Shown here one piece after another: positions 1 through 14,253 of a stretch of DNA of 64,000 nt. The position numbers were made by a program, and so were the translations under genes. The stretch comes from Archilochus colubris. Lineage: Eukaryota; Chordata; Aves; Apodiformes; Trochilidae. Location: contig CM041085.1 of NCBI GenBank assembly GCA_023079485.1, forward strand, positions 90,779,115-90,843,114. Reading direction: 5' to 3'. Position 1 is the first letter of the stretch. The number at the start of each line of letters is the position of its first letter. The notes under the pieces are model-generated. The model did no database searches. It had not been told where the DNA came from and saw only the letters and a list, made by a program, of their open reading frames with translations.

Positions 1-1076
1 TACTTCTACTTCAAAAACTTGTTTAATCACATCAGTGTCTCAAACGGGTGAGCATCTTTCCATAACATATACATCTGGTGTATTAACTTTTAAGTGAGTG
101 TTTCAGTACTCTGCTATCTTAATCCAGGAAATTCATTACCTAACATCTGTTTTAGAAGGTAGCTTGCAATATGACTGGTGACAACTAGTTTCCATAGTTT
201 CCACTGGAGCAATATAGTGTTTTCCACATCAGCACTCACTGCTGAATAGCAAACAAGTCAGATCATGGAGCTATACAATAACAAAAGAAGAGGAATATTG
301 TGCAGATAATTAAGCAGTTGTATCAGGCTTCAGCAATAAAAACCCAAACAACTGTCATTACATTCTCATAGGTTACTGTGAAAATAAGGTTCTAGAAGTA
401 GATTTACTTTTCTCCTAGTTATACTAGCCTACAGGTTCAGGTCTGTGACTTTATTCTTAGAGAGCAAGACATTTTTTTAATTTCATAGAGCAAAATGCAA
501 ATATTTCTTCTGTTCTACTTCTGCACCCCAAAATTTTCCTGGAAATCAGGATTATAACTTTTACTTTCCATAGGTCAACTGCATTCCATGTTAATAAAAA
601 ATAGAAAATGTATGGTGATACAGGGTTCCTATAAACACATTTATATATTAACTGTCAGAGTAGAAATGTTTGCAGTTAGAATACATTTCACTTAGGAAAT
701 GAAATAAAATCAAAATCTAAGGATTCTATTCTCAGGAAACAAACTAAATAGTCCAGTGGTGCATATTCCTATTTTCTGATTTTTAAATTTAAATGCATTC
801 ACTAAACAATGCAAGTGAGTTCCCTTACACTGTCTTAGATTTTGTATGCAGTGGGAAAAATTGGTCAAGTATGCTACCATAATATAATTAAAGATATAAA
901 TAGTAAAAGGTGAATCTTAATACCCTTTAAAATTTTGCATTTAACTCTAGACAGTCATACTTAAATGTGCAAATGTTTCTCTTTTAATGGTGTATGCCAA
1001 ATACCACTTCCAAAAAATTCTTATGCTTTAATATGACTTACCAACATTTCTGCATTTTGAAAGGGCTCTTTGAACT

Positions 1077-1094
1077 AAAAAAAAAAAAAAAAAA
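1077..1094. repeat. Poly(A) tract
   Basis: An uninterrupted run of 18 A followed by further A-rich sequence. It is a simple repeat, and no retroposed body is recognisable on either side. Confidence 0.9.
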
Positions 1095-1699
1095 GAAACA
1101 AAAAAAAGAACCACACCAAAAAACCAAAACAATCCACATAAAAGCTTCAGAGAGACTTTTCCTTTTATAATTTAGGTAAGCAGAAAAAAATCCTGTACAG
1201 TGAAAAACTTTAACTTATATCTGTATAAAATGATTAAGAAGAGAAAATGTGTACCATGTTGAAAAATACAAACATGTTTTGGGAGCAGTGAACACTACTT
1301 CCTTGCAAAATCTGTCTGTGAATCCAAGATGAGTTCAAAGGCACACACAATTGCACAAAGAACTAGTAGATTTACAACTCTGCAAATACAGTTATTTGTG
1401 TTTCCAAACTTTTATGGAAGGTTAAAGCGTGCTTTGAAAACACAGCCATAAGTACATGCTGTCTTCGTGAAGTACAGCACCTTAGCTGGCCATGTTCTAC
1501 TGTGTTGATCTGAAACTTTTATGTCAAGAAAATCTCAGACCTAAAAGAAACAGAACTAATATCAAGATTAAATTATGTCTTAAAGGAGGTGGGTGGTATG
1601 CTGGCAATTAATTTACATTTGCAGGAGAATGTGATGACAGTTGAACAGATCCTTTTTCAAAATGACTTTAGCCTACATCCTGGGAAAGTTTAATTCAGC

Positions 1700-1990
1700 A
1701 TAAGAAATGAGTCATGCAGTCCTGTCCTTCATGTGTGAAGTGATTTCTGCTGCCTTCCAGACTTCAGGAACCTCTACCAATTGCCATGACCGTTCAAGGA
1801 TATTTGAGTGGGCTCATGATGCCGTCAGCCATCTTCTTCAGCACTCATGAGTGCAGTCTGTCAGGGCCCATGGACTCTTGTGTGTCCAGTTCTTCTAAGT
1901 ACTCACTAGCCTGGTCCTCCTCTACTGAGGAAGAGTCTTTCTTGGTCTGGACTTGCCCTGTGGTCCCAGAGACTTGTGTTTCTTCAAGGC
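1700..1990 (-). mobile_element. CR1 LINE fragment, early RT part of ORF2
   Basis: Read on the minus strand, this stretch encodes a decayed but recognisable piece of the CR1 ORF2 protein at the start of the reverse-transcriptase domain. It shows an EEDQxxEYLEELDxxESMGPD motif, then xLKKMAD, then a VPEVWKAAEIT-like segment. These match the family pattern EDQVxxxLxxLDxxKSMGPD...VLxELAD...VPxDWKxAxITP. Stop codons interrupt the frame, so it is dead. Both element ends are missing. The 101-bp tandem duplication abuts its upstream end, in element orientation. Identification is from memory of the family, and the exact borders are approximate. Confidence 0.75.
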
Positions 1991-2192
1991 AGGTGGACAC
2001 CTGCTCATGCTATAGAAAGGTGTTTCGTCATGCTATAGAATAGGATCTAGAAGCTACTGTCAGTATTGCTCTACCTTCACGTGGGACTGAGAGGTGGACA
2101 CCTGCTCATGCTATAGAAAGGTGTTTCGTCATGCTATAGAATAGGGTCTAGAAGCTACTGTCAGTATTGCTCTACCTTCACGTGGGACTGAG
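1991..2192. repeat. Tandem duplication, 2 x 101 bp
   Basis: Two adjacent copies of a 101-bp unit, 1991-2091 and 2092-2192, both starting AGGTGGACACCTGCTC. By eye they differ at a single base (GGATCTAG against GGGTCTAG). Each unit also carries an internal short direct repeat, TCATGCTATAGAA, twice. The near identity indicates a recent duplication or a length polymorphism. It sits at the edge of the CR1 fragment 1700-1990. Confidence 0.93.
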
Positions 2193-3011
2193 AGTTTCCC
2201 TACCCAGCAGAGATCTGTGGGACATGTCAAAACTGGGAACTGCAGAAGTACGAACAGTTGGATGCTGCACAGGTCCTCAGAGTGTCAAGAGTGAATATGC
2301 TGGAAAATGCTTCTGTGTTATGGTATTTTTTACTTACGGAAGTGTGTTCACTAATGTTTTAATTTAAATAATGAATAGATTGTAGGTAGAAAAAGACAGA
2401 TCCTGACTGCAGACTGCATGTTTAACAGGAGACATTTTCAGTTCCAAGATGGCATCTGATAGCCAGTAATAATATCTAGTGGATATATCAATACTAATGC
2501 CATGACTTTTAATAGTCACATCTGTTTTCTCTACTTGGCATATTCTAGTCTTTGAAGATTTTGTCCATCCATTAAGACAGACTTTATTCATTGAGAAGTA
2601 AGTACCTATGGAAAGTAATAAATCATGGAAAAATAGCTTCTTGAAACAGGTAGTAGGTACAACTTGCTCAAAGCACTAGCTTTTTTCCAAAAGCTAAACA
2701 AAAATAAGACAGTTTCAATCTGAACAGTTATGATTTCCACCTCTAGCCTTTATTTGAAGCTCAAGGTAGACTTGCAAGTGCTGGCCCTAAATGGCCACAG
2801 AGTGCTTTCCCACAGTGATAGTTATGATCCCAGCCAAAATCTTATTCCTATTTTTGGCCCTATAAAATACAATTTCATCTGCTGACATAGTTGTAAAAAT
2901 TACCTGCTACTTACAAAATACTCATCAGTTCTTAAGAACATGGTGTTTTGGGTTTGGGGTATTTTTGTGGAAATTCTTTTTTCCAAACCTTCATATATTT
3001 GGCCCTGATGC

Positions 3012-3035
3012 AAAAAAAAAAAAAAAAAAAAAAAA
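3012..3035. repeat. Poly(A) tract
   Basis: An uninterrupted run of 24 A. No poly(A)-tailed retrocopy can be recognised upstream. Confidence 0.9.
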
Positions 3036-5613
3036 TTTAGTTTTGAAGAAACAAGTGTTTTCTAAAAGTAAAAGACGAACACTGTCAAATAACAGTTGAT
3101 TGTAGTAAAGGGAGGGAAAGCTTCTTTCTTCTAAATCATAGCAAATTTGGGAAATCTTAAATACCAAAACTTTTGTGGATTTGGGTCAAGATAGATCATT
3201 GTTCCTCTGCTGCATTTTTCTCATACCGTTACCACTTGCAAAGTAAGAAATAGAACATCCAGTAAGATGGTAATATTGAAAAAATAAATAAATAAAAGAA
3301 AAAGAATGAAAGGTTGTTTTTTTTTCTAGTGCACCACTGGAACAACCCTAAGGATTTTCTGCTTGGATGCTCTCAAATGAATAGTTTCTCCTAACTGTGA
3401 ATTCTGTTTGGGAAAATGGAAAATTGAGAAATTACAGGAAGTAAAGACACTCAATAAGATTCAGAAGAAATATTCTAATAAGCCATGCTTCAGTCTTTAA
3501 CCAGATATTTTGGTTTAAACAAAAAAAAAGGGAAAATAGTCAACATTTTCAGATACTCATGTCTGTGTAAAACTGAGTTGATGGTGCATTGCACTGCATT
3601 CTGTAGCACATAAAGCTTTTTTCCTTCATTCTGGTTGTTTTTAAATTGGTGCTGGGAAGTGACCTTACAGAGGTGAAGGAAAAATTGCCAATAGGACGAA
3701 ACATGGAGAAATTTGAAGTGCTCCTGGTTTTTGCAGTGTACCTGGCAGTGTTTGAAAAGGTACCAGATATGATATGTGTCTATGGTGCATCTTTAATTTC
3801 TTTATATCTTGAATTATGCTTAAGTGTTTAATATATACGTAAATGATATATTTACAAGTAATCTCCAGACTGCTTAATCTCTACCAATCTAAAGTGAACT
3901 AAATGAAGGCAATTGAAGAGGTGAAATTTCCACTTAAAAGAAGACCTGGTGCACTCCCCTGACAGTTGCAGAAATGTAGCACTTGCAAGGCTCTGTTTAT
4001 ATTAAGAAAGGTCTGTTCAGAGGTTTCCCAATATTGGAAAAGGCTTGAAAAGAGGTAAAAACTAGTTTATTGGTCAGTAATGTCTATTATAATATTTAAA
4101 AAAGATTCTTCTAACAGCTCACTCACACCACTTTTGCTTCTAAACCTTTTTCATAGGGATATGGACAATAGTCCTTGCCAGTCTGGAGTCAGTGTATAGT
4201 TGAGAGCACAAGTAACATTTGTTGGGAGTAGTTCATTACAGCGGAGTCTAGAGTCTCCAGGGAAAAAGTCAAATCACTTGAAAGTAAATACAATAATTAT
4301 AGGATTGCTTTTGTTTTGCTCCTGTTCTTAATACAGAAGGAAGTGTAGGATTGGGCTGGGTTCTCTTTTGGGATTCTCAGATTGAGGAGTCCTGAAACTC
4401 AGCTTGCTGTATGTTTCAAAATAAAATTAAATTATGTTTCCCAGCTAGCAGGCACATAGTGCTGGCGATTGTCCAGAAAGCCTTTTTGGGAAGTTAGTTG
4501 CAAACTCTTCTTTCAGCAGAGACAAGGAGGTTGGTACTCAAACAAAGGTACAGACTAGAAGAACTACCTGACATATATCTTCTCATTTTCATCATGTGCA
4601 GAAAAATAAAGGTAATGGTTTAGCTGCTGGTGGACAGGCTTACAGTAGCAGACTTGAGAGCATTTAAAATTTTCCAATTTGTGCAGTCAGCAAGCTGAGT
4701 GATTAAAAAATCTGGGTTTTTAGTCAGAGCAATAATGGGTATGATAATTCCCAGAATGTCCTAGTGAGGTGTTGGGGTGATAGGAGAAAAACCTGGACTT
4801 CAGAATATCAGGACAAGGCATAAATTTTTCAACTCAAGCTATTTATACAAAGTTTTAGCAGTCTGGGAGAATCATAGACTTTTAGCTTAATCCACTTAGC
4901 CCAAGTGGTGGTGAGTGTAAATGGCAGTGTATGTTAGTCAGACGTGCCTGGGAGAGAGCTGGAATGGAGGATTTAATCTCATAAACCCCATGGATAGAAA
5001 GCTTAAATTCAATAAAATAATCTACCTTTGCTACTAAGTAGGATTAGCTGCAGCCACCAGAAGCTGAGAGTACTCAGCACCTTGAGGTGTGATGAAGTTG
5101 TATGTATTTGCCTTGGCCTGCTATGCTGAATTTAAAATGCATAGTGAGACATTGATATCCAGTACCTGTTCAGATGTAGAATTAAAATGAATGACAGACA
5201 TAGAAAATTAATTTAAATTAAATTTCATGTATTTCAGTTTTAATTAAATAAATTTCACATTTAATAATTGATCATTTGAATTATGAAAAAAAAAAAAAAG
5301 AAAAAGTCATCTCAGTTAATTCCATTTATAGGACTCATTCTTTCAACAAAACAGTGATGAAGTTACTGTTATTTCTTTAGTGTGCAGTCACACTTTCTAT
5401 ATGAAGTGAATTATATTGAAAGACAAGGTATGTAGTTTTCCTAAACTTGACACATTTAATTAAATTTTGGAAATTTTACTTGAATTGAATGGGAAAATAG
5501 AAGGTTTGTCTAGCAAAGATTTGCATACTTCTAAAACCATTAATGCAGAACTGGGTAAATTATTTTTAAGTAATAGTTTGGAACTAATGGGTTCACAATC
5601 ATTTTTCACAGGA

Positions 5614-5795
5614 TCAGTCACAGAATCAGACAGGTTGGAAAGGACCTCTGAGATCATCAAGTCCAACCCTTGACCCACTACCACCCTGGTTACTAGAACA
5701 TGGCACTGAGTGCCACATCCAGTCTCTTCTTAAAAACCTCCAGGGACAGAGAATCAATTTATTCTATTCCGAATGCTTCCACTGTGAGCCTGTAG
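5614..5795 (-). mobile_element. CR1 LINE 3'-end fragment
   Basis: Begins CAGTCACAGAATCAGACAGG and continues with the avian CR1 antisense pattern: a GGTTGGAAAGGACCTCTGAG stretch, then GGCACTGAGTGCCACATCCA, then CTCCAGGGACAGAGAATC. Element sense is therefore minus, and only the 3' untranslated end plus a little more is kept. Homology fades near 5795. The two opposed 68- and 74-residue ORFs over this stretch are by-products of the repeat. Confidence 0.92.
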
Positions 5796-8359
5796 AATTT
5801 TTTAGTTGGAAAACATGTAATGTAAGGCTGCTATTTATAGCAATTTTGTGAAGATAACTCACCACAGGTTTTTTAGCAGCTTAGAAGACAGGTGAGGAAC
5901 CAACAAGGCATCATTCAGCTAGTAATTTTTTTTTCACAGCTGAGTCCTATTAGCACTAGCTATTATTTTTAGATAAAAATGAAATTATATGTTTAGTTAT
6001 ATGACTAAACCCCCTGTATCTTCACAATTGTGCTGCCTGTCCCAGCTTTCTGTCACAGAAAAACACTGAAGCCAATGGGATCTATTTTCTTATTCAAGAA
6101 TATAAGGCTGAGTTCAACCCCCAATCATGATTCCAGAGGAAAATCAGGGAAAGGATCTGAGACCATCAAAGTCTGTCCCTAAAAGCCATCAAGGCTCCAG
6201 ATGCCTGGTTTTGAAGTGTTTGTGGGATTCAGATGTGCTGGATCACTGTTCTGAAGTCCCAAGCACAGGTGCTGTCAGTGGCTCTCACACATGGGTTCTA
6301 AATTGACTTTATCACTTCTGTCTTGAATGAGATTTGCTGGGGAAATCAAATTTACATGGAGCCTGGCTAACAGCTGCTGGGATCCTCTCTCCAATTGGAA
6401 TTTCAGTCCAGTTTGAATAGGTGGCATCGAGTTTAACAAAGTGCTCATTCATATATTCAAACACCTCCTCAGTCTGTCCTTGTACTTCTAGGAGTTAAAA
6501 AAATTAAAAGAAAAAATAAAAAAGGTCACTCTGTTCAGTCTCATGTCCTAATTATTAAGCTCTATTTTCACAATGCCAATTCAGACTCTTAGGGAGATTT
6601 ATGATTTATGACCAGGATATTAACCATATTAGTAATCATTACTATTCCCTTAAGAGCTACTCTACAATACATGGTGCTTTAAATATCTATTCCTCTTTTC
6701 ATACACATTTAATATACAATTACAGGATCTTTTTGCTTTAGCTGTGTAGGAAAGACTGAAGAATTACTTCTAATTTAAAAGAATGAAAAACTTCATGAGC
6801 ATTCCTATCACCCAATTCTCACGTGTGTATTATCTTCTTTAGCATAAGAAAAAAAAAAGCCCCACAATATTTCATCTCTGTGAATAAGAAAATAACTTAA
6901 TTCCTTTTTTGTGAATTTCTGACTCATAGCACAGAATTAAATGTAGTAATTTTTTTTTACTTTGATAAAGGGACAGATTAAAAGCTTCAAAGACACTTTA
7001 ACATTTAATCATTAATTCAGTGATGAATGTTCATAATAAGCAGTGAGGACCACCATATATGCACTTATGCACCATTATTTTAATATTACTATAAAATACT
7101 AAAACAAATGTTAAAAAATACTTTCAAATGCAGAGCTGTGTGCAATGAAACACAGTTATGAAACTCGGTAGATTTACTTGTTAGAAATACTTGCAAATAC
7201 TTTAAAAATACTTCAATATGTCCATAAGAGTATAATAATGTGATGTGAAAAGAAACTGAACATGTATATTCTAAGCCCGTTTTACCTCCTTCCACTCTTC
7301 TCTCCTTTCAGTGCCATATATAATTGCTGATTGTATTGCTTAGGAGTCATGGAAAAGTACTGAAGTTTCTTTTATTTCAGGAAATATTTTCAGATATTAG
7401 GAAGTTGGAATTTAATCTTCAATTATAAGATTATAATTGTGAAACTGTTTTTTTTTATTGCATCATGTTGATTTTCTATAATAAAATACACCAGGGGTCT
7501 TGCAGTCCATCAAAAGGTTGAAGAACTTACATGTTAATGATCCTAGTATTATCTAGGGAACATGGTATCTGACTTTTTTTATCCCATTTGCATCTCTTCA
7601 GTTTAACTGAGGTTTTCCCCTTGAGAATACTGTTTGCATCTGTGCCTAGTACTTAGCATCAAGATTACCTGATGTAGGAATATACCATAATTGGAGAAAC
7701 ACTGAAGTGTATGCAGAAGTTGGGATGAACTCATGTACTAATGTACTAAACTCATGTACTAAATGCATCTATTTAAAAGCTGTTTTTCCACTTCTGGGTG
7801 TTATCTATAAATAGATTTTTTTACCTGTAACTTTTCTGGCACCATTCCATGTGACAGCTTACATCTCTACCTCCACTGCACTGCTACTCATTGGGTTAAT
7901 AATTGTACCTGATGTGGATCTTGAGCTGTTTTTGCTCAGATGTCCTCAGTGTGAGAGGGTCCTTCAGCTGTGGAGCTTATTTCACTTTCCCCCTCAAGCC
8001 TGGGGTGTTTGTATTCAATGTAAAGCTTGTCTTGTGCAGCCACCTGGGCAGAGGCAGGTTAGGTGCACTACCCATCAAGGAACCTAAGATGCTAGAAGAT
8101 CTTTAAGAGGCAGAATGTTTTGCTACCTGGTAATAAGCAGGAATTAGATAATATTCTGTTAATAAATAAATAAGTCATTGTAATTGTATTAAAGTACCTG
8201 AAACTTTCTTTTAATGCATGCTGCAGAGCAGAGAAGGAGGCATAATAAATACAGATGCTTTATCTCCTGGTGGATAATCTTATTTACAAGGTTTATGCAA
8301 CAGCAAAATAAAATATAATTAAGTTGAGTAATAACAAATATAGAACTGATAACATTTTT

Positions 8360-8377
8360 TATCATGATATCATGATA
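8360..8377. repeat. Perfect 18-bp palindrome, TATCATGA core
   Basis: TATCATGATATCATGATA reads the same on both strands. It lies in plain A+T-rich intron with no associated gene or element. It is most likely a chance or simple-sequence product. Confidence 0.8.
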
Positions 8378-11300
8378 TATAATAAATTGTTGACCTTGAA
8401 AGTCTGAAAATATTTTCATCAATATCTGTCTACAGTAATTATAGCACTTGCTCAGTCTTATACATGCCTGATCTTTCATGTACAATAGAAGTGGAGAGAC
8501 ATTTGACAACAAGTATATCTGTACCTGGTGTACAGTCTAAGCTTTTTACAATGTTATGTTTTTTCTCCTGCTACTATTATTTCCTTAATAATCTTTCCTT
8601 TTGTCTCAAATCTTACTTTGAAAAGACAAAACCTACAATATCTTATACCTCATGCATACCTGCCTAATAGAGTTATTAAATATTTTTTTTAAACTTACAT
8701 ACTTTGAAAATGTCTTTTTTATAATTTACTGAGCTTCCCATTTAATTGTTTTTCCAATGCCATGATTTTAGCTTTTATTTCATGTCTTTCTCTTCCTTTC
8801 AATATTTTTTGTTTATTTATTTCCATATTTGTTTCTCACTTAAAATTTGGCATCAACTTCAGAAAGTTGCATCTAAATTATTTTAATATTTTTAGTTTCT
8901 CTGAAAGTTTGGATGGTGACCCTGGGATTGAATAGCAGTATCTTTTTTCAAAGACAGTATCTTTTCACTGTCTTTTCCTTACTGAATGTGGGGAGGGGGA
9001 CATTCCTTGCATACCTGTTTGTTCCCCTGTCATTTTCCTCTTTATCATTACACTGGGTATCCATAAATCTCTCAGTGCTGAAACTAATTTAGATTATAGC
9101 CATTTGAAACAAATAGATTTAAAATGGCTTTGATTCCAGCAGTGAAAATTACTCTTGTATTTTTACGGTGCTATTACAGACCATCTTCGCAGCATGTTTT
9201 TATTTGATTTTTTTTTTCCTTAGTGTGCAGAAAAGTCTTGGCTCTGGAGAAAATATGCTGTGCTCTTTGGAATGGGTTAGTCAGATTTCTGTGAAGTGAG
9301 CAGTGCAAGAGAAATGCACAGACTTGTTTTTTCTGCTTGGACCTCTGACTGGGTAGAATGCCAAGGCACTGCTACCTCTCCAAAGCCAGGCCCTGATGGT
9401 GGCATGGGGTTTCTGGAAGGGGCTCCCATGCCTGCTGCCACAAGTGACAAAGGAAGAAAAGTCTTCATCCTTTTTCTCACTGCCAGTTCAGCTTTTTCCC
9501 AGCCTATGCCACCAGTTTCTCCTCTGCCAAGGAGCTGTGCCAGGCAATGACATTGCTGGTGCTGCTATTGGTGCGGGGCCATCAGGAAAAGAGATGATGC
9601 TCCTGTGGTCAGAGCATCAGCATTGCGGGTGGTCTTGTTTATTTTGAGCCTGCAAAAACCTTCTGACACACAGTCTATGGCTAAACTGGATGATCAAATG
9701 ACGATTCAGGGTTCCTGAAGGGATTCACGCATAGGATCTAGACAAGAACCCAGGTTACCAGGACCCAGGTTAATCTGGAGAAATCCTTATTCTGGAAAAA
9801 TGGAGGATCAAACACATACACAAAGCCACCATCCCCACAGCTTCTCTGTCAGACACAGTGCTGCTGTGATGAATCACCCTTCTGCCAGCTCCTGCTCTCA
9901 GGATGCTGCAGCTGGCTCTGTGGTGACTGAATTTAAGATATTCTCAACCTATCTCCTGACTGAGAATCAGACCACGGTTGTTAATATATTTCAGTATATG
10001 CTATTAGCATTATTAAGAGCATTTCTGATATGCGTTTGTAAGAGTCTTAGTGCTTGCTGAGACTCTCCTTATTCTGAAGATAGCTCATGTTATCTTAACC
10101 CTGCATAGCAATAAGTCAAAAAATTACTAATGTATTTTAAAAACTAATTCCTGTGTCATGTGTCAAGTTCATTACCAACATACTGTGTGTGATTGGCTTG
10201 TACACTTTATCACCTAATGGGATTTTTTTAAGTTCTAAAACAATTCAGAAGACATAAAATGAAGGGCACTCAACAAACCTCTAAGATATTTCCTTGCCTA
10301 GACTTCTCATCCTTCACTGCTCTTTCCAGTCTCCTCAGTTCGAACAGCATCTTTTGTTTACTGTGCCACATGGGACTGAGAGAGTGTAGCTGTAGCCAGG
10401 CGGGATGAGACAGGCACACTAAACAAGAGTAAATGTGTCTGAATTTAGCTGGCTGCTGTTGCCATCCCTGTTATCCTTGACAAGGGAGCTGCAAACCTAC
10501 AGCAGTGGGTTAGCAGGAGCCAATGCAGCTCCCACCTCACATAGCTGAGGAAAAAAAGGATGCACAAGTACTGTGCACAACAAGAAAATATGTGTAGATA
10601 TTATATACATATATGGATAAAATATATCTATATATTTTCTTGGCTTATTGTGGACTAGAATAGACTCCAGCTTTAAGAGCAATTAGTTATCTCATTAGTA
10701 GTGGAGCTGCAGCACATGGACGGGGAGGAGCAATGGCAGTCCTGCTCCCTGCCTCCTTAAAAGCAAGTGGGCTTTCCTGGAAGAAGACCAAGCATGCCAC
10801 GTCCCTTCCTAGGAGCCAGCATAGACATGCAGTGCAAACCCATGATGATTTCTTTAGGAGTAGGTGGCTATGCCACCCTTCTGCAGCCTGCTATATGCCC
10901 TCTGTTCTTATTACCAGTTCCCTTATATATTCCCTTCAATATATATATTTACAGCTGTAAATAAGCACAAGTCTCTGGCAGCTGGGATTCACTTGGAATT
11001 AAATTCACAGATAGGGAGCTGTCAGCTAACTGACTTCTTTTGCATTGTCGCTGTCATTTGAATGAATTACAGACCACAGTATCCATTTGTTTGAGGGCCT
11101 GTGAGCAAGAGGGGTGGAAAAAATTGGGGCAAATGGCTTCAAATTAATACAGGTTTCTGCAAGTTTCTCAAATGCCATGCACCCATCTTTAGTGTGGTTA
11201 TTTTGTGTGGCTAACAGCATTTCAGTGTAAACTGGAGTAATCTGTTGAAAGCTCTCTCTAGTATGAAAACAAAATATTAAATTGATTCTACAATTAAATA

Positions 11301-14253
11301 AGGCTTGTTTTGCTCTGTTCTAGCAAAAACTAAAGTATCCACATCAAAGTTTTTTAGCAGCTGCCTATGCACAATTTACACTCTGGGATTGGCAGCTTTT
11401 ATTCATGTGCTGAGGAGCAAGACATCTCCCGCCTTCCACACTGCTTGTAGAGTGTGGTGCCCCATGCTGATGATGCCAGGCAGATTTAATTGTGCATGCT
11501 CAAAGAGAAAAATGACATCCACACTTGGGTTAGTGCTCTCTGTGGCAAGCTGACAAATCCTCCAGCTGTCAACTAACCTCAAAGGCAAGTGTACGTGGCT
11601 CCAGCTTATGTCTGCTTGCATTCTGCCCATAGGCATTTATAAGCTGAAACTCATATTGGCTGCAATACATTCAGATTGCTGCTGAGAAAAATGTATGGTC
11701 TGTTTTATGTGTTTCAATCTCTAAGGGTGACCCACACAATTAAGTTTTATTTTTCAGACACACTATAAACAGGTAAAGACAGTAATTTTTTGCATATGTG
11801 GCAAGTGAAAGTGCATAATGTTTATGGCTATGCATCTGGCTAGGTTGCTGATTGCTTAGAGAAAATCATTTCTTCCTTGGGCTCAGATGGATTATATTTG
11901 TATTTTTATTTATTTATTGGGGTTACTGGCTTCCAGAGAACTGCATGCACACAAAATGGCCTGACATAACTGTCAATATAAATGGGCAAATGCAAAGAGG
12001 CATGTGGTGCTACTGCGATACTGGAGTCACAGAGGAGGACTTCTGGCAGAAGCATTGTCACTCATGGTGCACTGCAGGCTGTCCATCTAAAACTATCATT
12101 ACCTGGCATCTATGCTCCAGTGCAATAATCAGACCAATCTGTGAATGGGCAAAAAGCCATCTTAACAGATGGCTTTGACTGTAGGTAACCAGGAAACTAT
12201 GCATATATATTAAACATGGGTTCAGAGAGTATGGGTCTTGTCTAGGAACATCAAAACTGCTGTCGGTTTTGAGTTCCTCTGTATACTGTTGAGAGCATAT
12301 GCCATACCCATCAGACATCCACGAAGGGTGGGCTAGAGCCAGCTCCTATGGTTCTGATGAGCTTTATAGGAATTGCTTGCTTGGGCATGGTCTCAGCTAC
12401 AGATTTATCTCATGTTTTGCAACGAACTTTGAATTTGTGGTAGAGAGACAAAGAATGAAGTCTGAGTATGCAGTTGCATCCATGATTTCCATGAGCAGCT
12501 GAAGTACTGTCTCACCCAAATTTTATCTGATGGAGAGGACTACTCAAGCTACCTGGCACACTTGTCTAAGTTTCCTAAGTAGACAATGATAGAGAGAAGC
12601 CTTGGATATGGGCAGAGAAAAGTCTGATATATTTACATTTTGAGTGTACTGGAGTCTTGGAACAGCATCTTAGAATATAAATGAGAGAAAATGCCAAATA
12701 TCTCTATTGATGGACGATTTAGTTCACCAAACTCTTCTGTGCTGTTCTTTTTCTTCTTAGTCCAATATTAAAACACACAGCTACAAAGTGGGGAATTCCT
12801 GAGTTCTTGATCTCTTCAGTATAATAAACTGCAGATCCTGACCCCATTAGTCCAGGTTAGGGGTTCTCACTATGTTTTGAAGATGAATCATAGCTCACTC
12901 TCATGAGGCCACAGTGAACACAAGCAGAATTAATCCAGAATTTATAAGGATCTAAGAACAAACAAGCAAACAAAAGAGGGCCATATTCACATCACCTACC
13001 TCTACTTAAAATTCACTGGCACTTCTGTGTCCTATTGGCTAGCTATGTGTTCTCTGAGGCATGTCCTCAATGGATATTTTAGACCAATTGCAATTTAACT
13101 TGCCTGAAAATATCCCCAAGGCAGCAACGTGTCAGTGGATCTGTGCAAATACAAAGAGCTCTGTGGCTCTTTCACTGATGCTGGGAGCTGGACAGGATGC
13201 AGAAGTGCTCCAGGAGTCCAAATCAATCTCCTGTTTCCTTTCTCCTACCCGACTGCAGGAAGAGCAGATCTCAGGTATCTATGTATGTCTTTGAATGTGG
13301 TGATCTCTGTTGGCAACCCAAGAATTTCAGACAATATTATGTTCCTCAGGGAGAAAGACTTTCATAGTTCAAGCAGTGCAGACTGATATTCCCAGGACCA
13401 TTGGAACCTCTGCATAGGCCACCTTTAAATTTGAGTTATTGATTCCTCAGGACCTTTGGGAAAAGCTTCAATAGTTGTAAAGAAAATAACTACAAGAAAA
13501 AAAAACAAAACTATTTTGTGACTACCTTTTCAGTCTGTTAAAATCAAGGAATTTGGTGTCTTCAATAAAAGGTGTTACTATTTAGTTGTTTGTCTGTAGA
13601 ATTAAGATACCTGTGAATCTTTCATAGTATTATCAAGACTACTTGGAAAACAGCCTGCTCTTCACATAACACATGGCTAGCTTAACTGTGTAAGGAGTGT
13701 TTTTATACTCTGAAATGTCATCTGTGTAAGGGACCAACTGAGCCCTATTCATACTTCAAAATTGTCAATGTGGACAATTATGATTATCATTTTAGGTCTG
13801 ATTTGCATAACTGCCCATTCCTAAGGTAGCTTGCATTTCATAGAAATTACTCTCCCCTTAACTATGGAGTGAGAATGAAATTCAACTGTCACAGATAGAA
13901 GTAATGATATTTGCTAATAGCGAAAATCATTCCTAGACATAGAAACAAGCTGAATGTGCAAAGCACATCAGGACAGGAGGTCACAATCCTTAAAGGACTG
14001 ACTTCTGGTTTATCCTTGACTTCAATGAATCTTTGTTATGGTAATGACAGATATATATTCCCAGAAATTGTTGCATCTGTCTGTGCCTTACACTTTGATT
14101 TCTCTATTAATTCTCCTCCCTTTTCAGTATGTGTTTTTGTTAATTCGGATCAGGTTTTGCAGCTTATGTCATACTTTGCTATTTTTCCCAAAATGTTTCT
14201 AGTGTTCTCTAGCAGCTTCCATGCTTCCCCCCTCTTTTCACACATCTTGGTCT

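Noticed and set aside
1786..2043. 85-residue plus-strand ORF
   Set aside because: It is the antisense of a CR1 RT fragment and runs into the 101-bp duplication. The minus-strand reading explains the sequence.
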